NCBI GenBank assembly: GCA_029262065.1
Contig: JAJDAC010000041.1
Coordinates: 171,699-235,698, forward strand
DNA: 64,000 bases
Origin: Candidatus Krumholzibacteriota bacterium
GTDB lineage: Bacteria > Krumholzibacteriota > Krumholzibacteriia > JAJRXK01
Direction: 5' to 3'
The notes below the pieces were generated by a model. The model had not been told where the DNA came from and searched no databases. It saw nothing but the letters and a program-made list of their open reading frames with translations. The position numbers and the translations under genes were made by a program. Shown piece by piece: positions 61,799 through 64,000 of this stretch; within the stretch, counting starts at the first letter, position 1; every line of letters starts with the position of its first letter.

Positions 61799-62410
61799 CT
61801 AGAACCGACCTTTCACGGAACCCCAACTCTCTACCGAGGTGGGCACGGTAATCGTCGGGTAGACAACTGCACAAGCGCTGGGATAGTCGTCACTCGGTGG
61901 AGGAGCCAATGTAAACGGCTCGAGTTCGGAGTCACAGGTTAAATACCCCGGTAAGCCGCTGGGGAAACTGCTGGGGGTTACTCCACGGAGACAGATCGTG
62001 AGATCACTCACCCCCTGTGAGAAAATTCCGTACGTATATTGCACGAGTGGCGCAGGGTTGCCGGCCGGCGAACAACCCATCCAAAGGCCAACAACAATCT
62101 CGCTTGGATTGTCCGAGGAACTGAGCCAGCCCCCCGGGGGGATGATGGGGGGAGACCCAAACGTCAGGATTGTCGGATCGATAAGGATTCCGATCTCCAT
62201 CCCCTTCAGCTCGTCGTTCACGAGATCGTTGGCGACGATGTAGAACTCATTGGTGGTCGTGAACATCGGCGGACTCTCGAAGACAGAGACGGCCTCCGTA
62301 TCGAAATACACGCCCACCGTGCTTTCGGCAACAGCCACGACGGGAAACTCCATCATCGCGACAAGGGTCAACAGTGCGAAGCCCAGGAGCCGTATGATGC
62401 AAGGTTTCAT
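61799..62410 (-). CDS. Small exported protein with SWGSVKGRF tail (paralogue 3)
   Basis: A 203-residue protein. Signal peptide (LLGFALLTLVAMMEFPVVAVA), then a cohesin-like beta domain with VGVYFDTEAVSVFESPPMF, TTNEFYIVANDLVNDELKGMEIGILIDP and PLVQYTYGIFSQGVSDLTICL. The extreme C terminus is ESWGSVKGRF. It starts two bases after the stop of the paralogue at 62413. All three paralogues share the YFD, NEFY, IDPxIL and SWGS blocks. Similar small proteins with W-G-x-V-K tails recur in Krumholzibacteria/Eisenbacteria-type genomes (recalled, not searched). Confidence 0.8.
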   Translation of the reverse strand: MKPCIIRLLGFALLTLVAMMEFPVVAVAESTVGVYFDTEAVSVFESPPMFTTTNEFYIVANDLVNDELKGMEIGILIDPTILTFGSPPIIPPGGWLSSSDNPSEIVVGLWMGCSPAGNPAPLVQYTYGIFSQGVSDLTICLRGVTPSSFPSGLPGYLTCDSELEPFTLAPPPSDDYPSACAVVYPTITVPTSVESWGSVKGRF

Positions 62411-62412
62411 GG

Positions 62413-63015
62413 TCAGAACCGTCCTTTGACTGAGCCCCAGCTATCGGAACTGGTGGCCACCGCGCAAGTGGGATACACAACCGCGCAACTCTCAGCAAGA
62501 CCGGGGCAGGCCGATGGCACCGTGAAGAACGGCTCAAGCGCACCGTCGCAAGTGAGATACCCCGGTACCGGAGGAGAAAAACTACTCGGGCTCGCCTCGA
62601 ACAAGCACAACTCGAGGTCCGAGATACTCTCCGTGGAGAAAATTCCGTAGGTGAACTCTACCAGCACAGTTGGCCCGGCGGCCGGTGAACAGCGTTGTAG
62701 GCCCACGATGAACTCGTACGGCCCTGAAAACACGGGTAATGGAGGCCCTACGACTATGCGTGGTACGCCAAAGACCAGTATGTTCGGATCAATGAGAAGA
62801 TCGAACTCGAACCCTTTTAGCTCCCCTTCGGGCACACCATTCACAACCACGTAGAACTCGTTATCCGTCGTCAACAGGGGTGGGCTCGCCAACGTCACGG
62901 TGCCCGCGGTGTCGAAATAGACGCCAATAGTGCCTTCGCATCGTGCCGTTCCGTGGACGGCCAGGGAACCAAGGACAATCGCGACTGCGCTGCTCAATGT
63001 CGTCAGCCTTCTCAT
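62413..63015 (-). CDS. Small exported protein with SWGSVKGRF tail (paralogue 2)
   Basis: A 200-residue paralogue of its two neighbours. The signal peptide is short (LSSAVAIVLGSLAVHGTARC). The body has IGVYFDTAGTVTLASPPLLT, DNEFYVVVNGVPEGELKGFEF and LVEFTYGIFSTESISDLELCL, and the tail is DSWGSVKGRF. A Cys pair (ACPGLAESC) before the tail differs from paralogue 3. No catalytic residues are evident; a structural or ligand-binding role is the best guess. Confidence 0.8.
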   Translation of the reverse strand: MRRLTTLSSAVAIVLGSLAVHGTARCEGTIGVYFDTAGTVTLASPPLLTTDNEFYVVVNGVPEGELKGFEFDLLIDPNILVFGVPRIVVGPPLPVFSGPYEFIVGLQRCSPAAGPTVLVEFTYGIFSTESISDLELCLFEASPSSFSPPVPGYLTCDGALEPFFTVPSACPGLAESCAVVYPTCAVATSSDSWGSVKGRF

Positions 63016-63037
63016 TGGCTACCTCCGTCGCGTGAGC

Positions 63038-63643
63038 CTAGGGGCTCTTACCCCCGAACCGACCCTTGATCGACCCCCAGCTATCCCGACTCGACCCGAC
63101 AACACAGGAAGGGTACACGATCGCGCAACCCTGGGGCACGCCCGAGCACGCTGATTCGACGCTCACGAACGGCTCGCGCTCCTGGTCACACTTCAGGTAA
63201 CCCGGTGTCGGCGGAAGGAACCCGCTGAAGGATGATGGACGCAGACAGATCCACAGATCTTGAGGCTGAGTCGGCGTCAAGATGCCGTACGTATACTCCA
63301 CCAGCACAGCCGGGCTGGGTGCGGCAAAGCAACCTCCAAGGTCCGCCAGAAAACAGTTGGGCCCACCACCCGTATTGATCGGCTGCCCAAAGCCGATGAT
63401 CGGTACTCCGAAAGTCAAAATGGTGGGATCGACGTCGAGACCAAAATCGTACCCGGCTATCTGATCGTCGACGAGGCTATGGGCCACGAAATAGAAGGTG
63501 TTGTCGGTCGTGAACAAGGGCGGGTTTGCAGTTGTTAACGTGCCATCGCGGTCGAAGAAAACGCCACCCTGGGTGATTGCTGACGCTACACCCTCGTTGC
63601 CGGCGAGCATGGCAATCGACACCAAGAACAGGAGGATTCTCAT
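63038..63643 (-). CDS. Small exported protein with SWGSIKGRF tail (paralogue 1)
   Basis: A 201-residue paralogue. Signal peptide (LLFLVSIAMLAGNEGVASA). Body blocks: GGVFFDRDGTLTTANPPLFT, DNTFYFVAHSLVDDQIAGYDFG, VDPTILTFGVPIIGF, LVEYTYGIL. Tail: DSWGSIKGRFGGKSP, five residues longer than in the other two. It is the first intact gene of the tandem set, 22 bases before paralogue 2, and follows the IS-truncated beta-helix remnant by 39 bases. Confidence 0.8.
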   Translation of the reverse strand: MRILLFLVSIAMLAGNEGVASAITQGGVFFDRDGTLTTANPPLFTTDNTFYFVAHSLVDDQIAGYDFGLDVDPTILTFGVPIIGFGQPINTGGGPNCFLADLGGCFAAPSPAVLVEYTYGILTPTQPQDLWICLRPSSFSGFLPPTPGYLKCDQEREPFVSVESACSGVPQGCAIVYPSCVVGSSRDSWGSIKGRFGGKSP

Positions 63644-63682
63644 TTGGCACCTCGGATCCCTTCACGTGCACTATCACGTTCG

Positions 63683-63862
63683 CTACTCGTTGCCTCCGAA
63701 GCTCGCTTTGAGTTCGCCGATGCTCGAAGAAGCCACGGGGACGGAGCGGATTTCGAACGGTTTGAACTCGAAAAACGCCCCAAGCGAGGGGTCGTCGTTG
63801 GCATCCCAAATGAGCTGTTCGACTTCGGCCGTACTTTCCACTCCCCAGTAATTGTTGCGAAT
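63683..63862 (-). pseudogene. 3' remnant of a beta-helix exported-protein gene, cut by an IS
   Basis: Fifty-nine codons before a stop read IRNNYWGVESTAEVEQLIWD, then a DPSLG strand, and end SSSIGELKASFGGNE. NNYWG followed by a DANDDPS turn is the end of a right-handed beta-helix, as in the gene at 58081. The last residues fit the S-W/I-G-x-V/L-K-x-x-F tail of the next three genes. The 5' part is missing: the frame stops at the left end of the IS element, so the gene was probably broken by that insertion. Confidence 0.65.
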
Positions 63863-64000
63863 TGGAATTCCCCCGATTCAGTGGACACTTCTTGGGCTAT
63901 GATTTGCACTCAAGGAGAAGTTCATGTCAGGCAAACGATACACGGATGAGTTCAAGCGCGAAGCCGTTCGCCAGGTGGTCGATCGAGGCCACTCCGTGGC
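63863..64000 (+). mobile_element. IS3-family insertion sequence (left end, runs off window)
   Basis: The element begins about 63863 with TGGAATTCCCCCGATTCAG, followed by TGGACACTTC, resembling IS3-type terminal repeats that start TG and contain CCCCC and AGTGGACA (recalled). The exact border is inferred from where the beta-helix homology stops. The right end lies outside the window. Confidence 0.6.
63924..64000 (+). CDS. IS3-family transposase OrfA (partial)
   Basis: The first 25 codons of an IS3 OrfA-type HTH protein: MSGKRYTDEFKREAVRQVVD, then RGHSV. AAGGAG lies six bases upstream. The rest, including the OrfB integrase frame, is outside the window. Confidence 0.85.
   Translation, partial: MSGKRYTDEFKREAVRQVVDRGHSV

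Noticed and set aside
1..64000. tRNA, rRNA, riboswitches or prophage modules
   Set aside because: I looked in the intergenic stretches on both strands and saw no convincing cloverleaf, known aptamer core or phage gene cluster; short or divergent RNAs could still be missed.

Overview
This GC-rich window comes from a Gram-negative (double-membrane) bacterium: it carries two RND efflux systems with outer-membrane factors, a porin ending in Phe, lipobox lipoproteins and periplasmic enzymes. Several exported proteins end in FlgD-type Ig/type IX-like sorting domains. A tandem family of small exported proteins ends in a tail of the form S-W-G-x-V/I-K-x-x-F. From memory of gene families, that mix suggests an uncultured lineage near the FCB group (Krumholzibacteriota/Eisenbacteria-like). 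This placement is inference: there is no rRNA or other marker gene here.

Layout. 0-2 kb: 5' part of an ECF sigma factor, then a two-gene unit of a MoaD/ThiS-like small protein and an Asp-box beta-propeller. 2-18 kb: two TetR-controlled RND efflux operons, the first with its pump fused in one frame to a TolC-like outer-membrane factor. Between them, on the opposite strand, is a membrane-anchored TPR-CHAT protease-like gene. 18-21.4 kb: a permuted papain-like small protein, a sigma-54-type promoter before a short FlgD-tail protein, and a secreted sugar-dehydrogenase-like protein. 21.5-29.7 kb: a seven-gene respiratory operon (cytochrome c, DUF3373-type porin, Tat-exported molybdopterin enzyme, four-cluster ferredoxin, NrfD membrane subunit, TorD chaperone, and its own PAS/sigma-54 activator), preceded by an unusual array of TGAAAC sites. 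30-38.9 kb: FMN glutamate-synthase-like protein, metalloprotease, TauE/SafE exporter, flotillin plus NfeD-like protein, and a histidine kinase/PP2C response-regulator pair. 38.9-50.7 kb: ferrochelatase, haem-binding protein, second sugar-dehydrogenase-like protein, YjbQ, S9 peptidase, pseudo-trypsin, group II decarboxylase, TfoX-like protein, a dehydrogenase-hydratase fusion of beta-oxidation, TetR and an alpha/beta hydrolase. 50.7-56.5 kb: LVIVD-repeat lipoprotein, zinc peptidase plus ATP-grasp pair, and a FlgD-tail exported protein. 56.6-64 kb: a DUF4143 ATPase and exported or membrane proteins of accessory character. These include a gene-tail remnant, three tandem paralogues with the conserved tail, and a beta-helix gene truncated by an IS3-family element that runs off the right edge.

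How the parts work together. The efflux operons are built with ATGA overlaps and palindromic operators next to their TetR genes, so each probably auto-regulates. The respiratory operon looks like a complete periplasmic electron-transfer module with a dedicated regulator, but its substrate cannot be read from sequence. The C-terminal tails on exported proteins imply one or two surface or secretion sorting routes whose machinery is not in this window. Starts were moved from the longest frame where a Shine-Dalgarno sequence, a signal peptide or an ATGA overlap gave a better choice.
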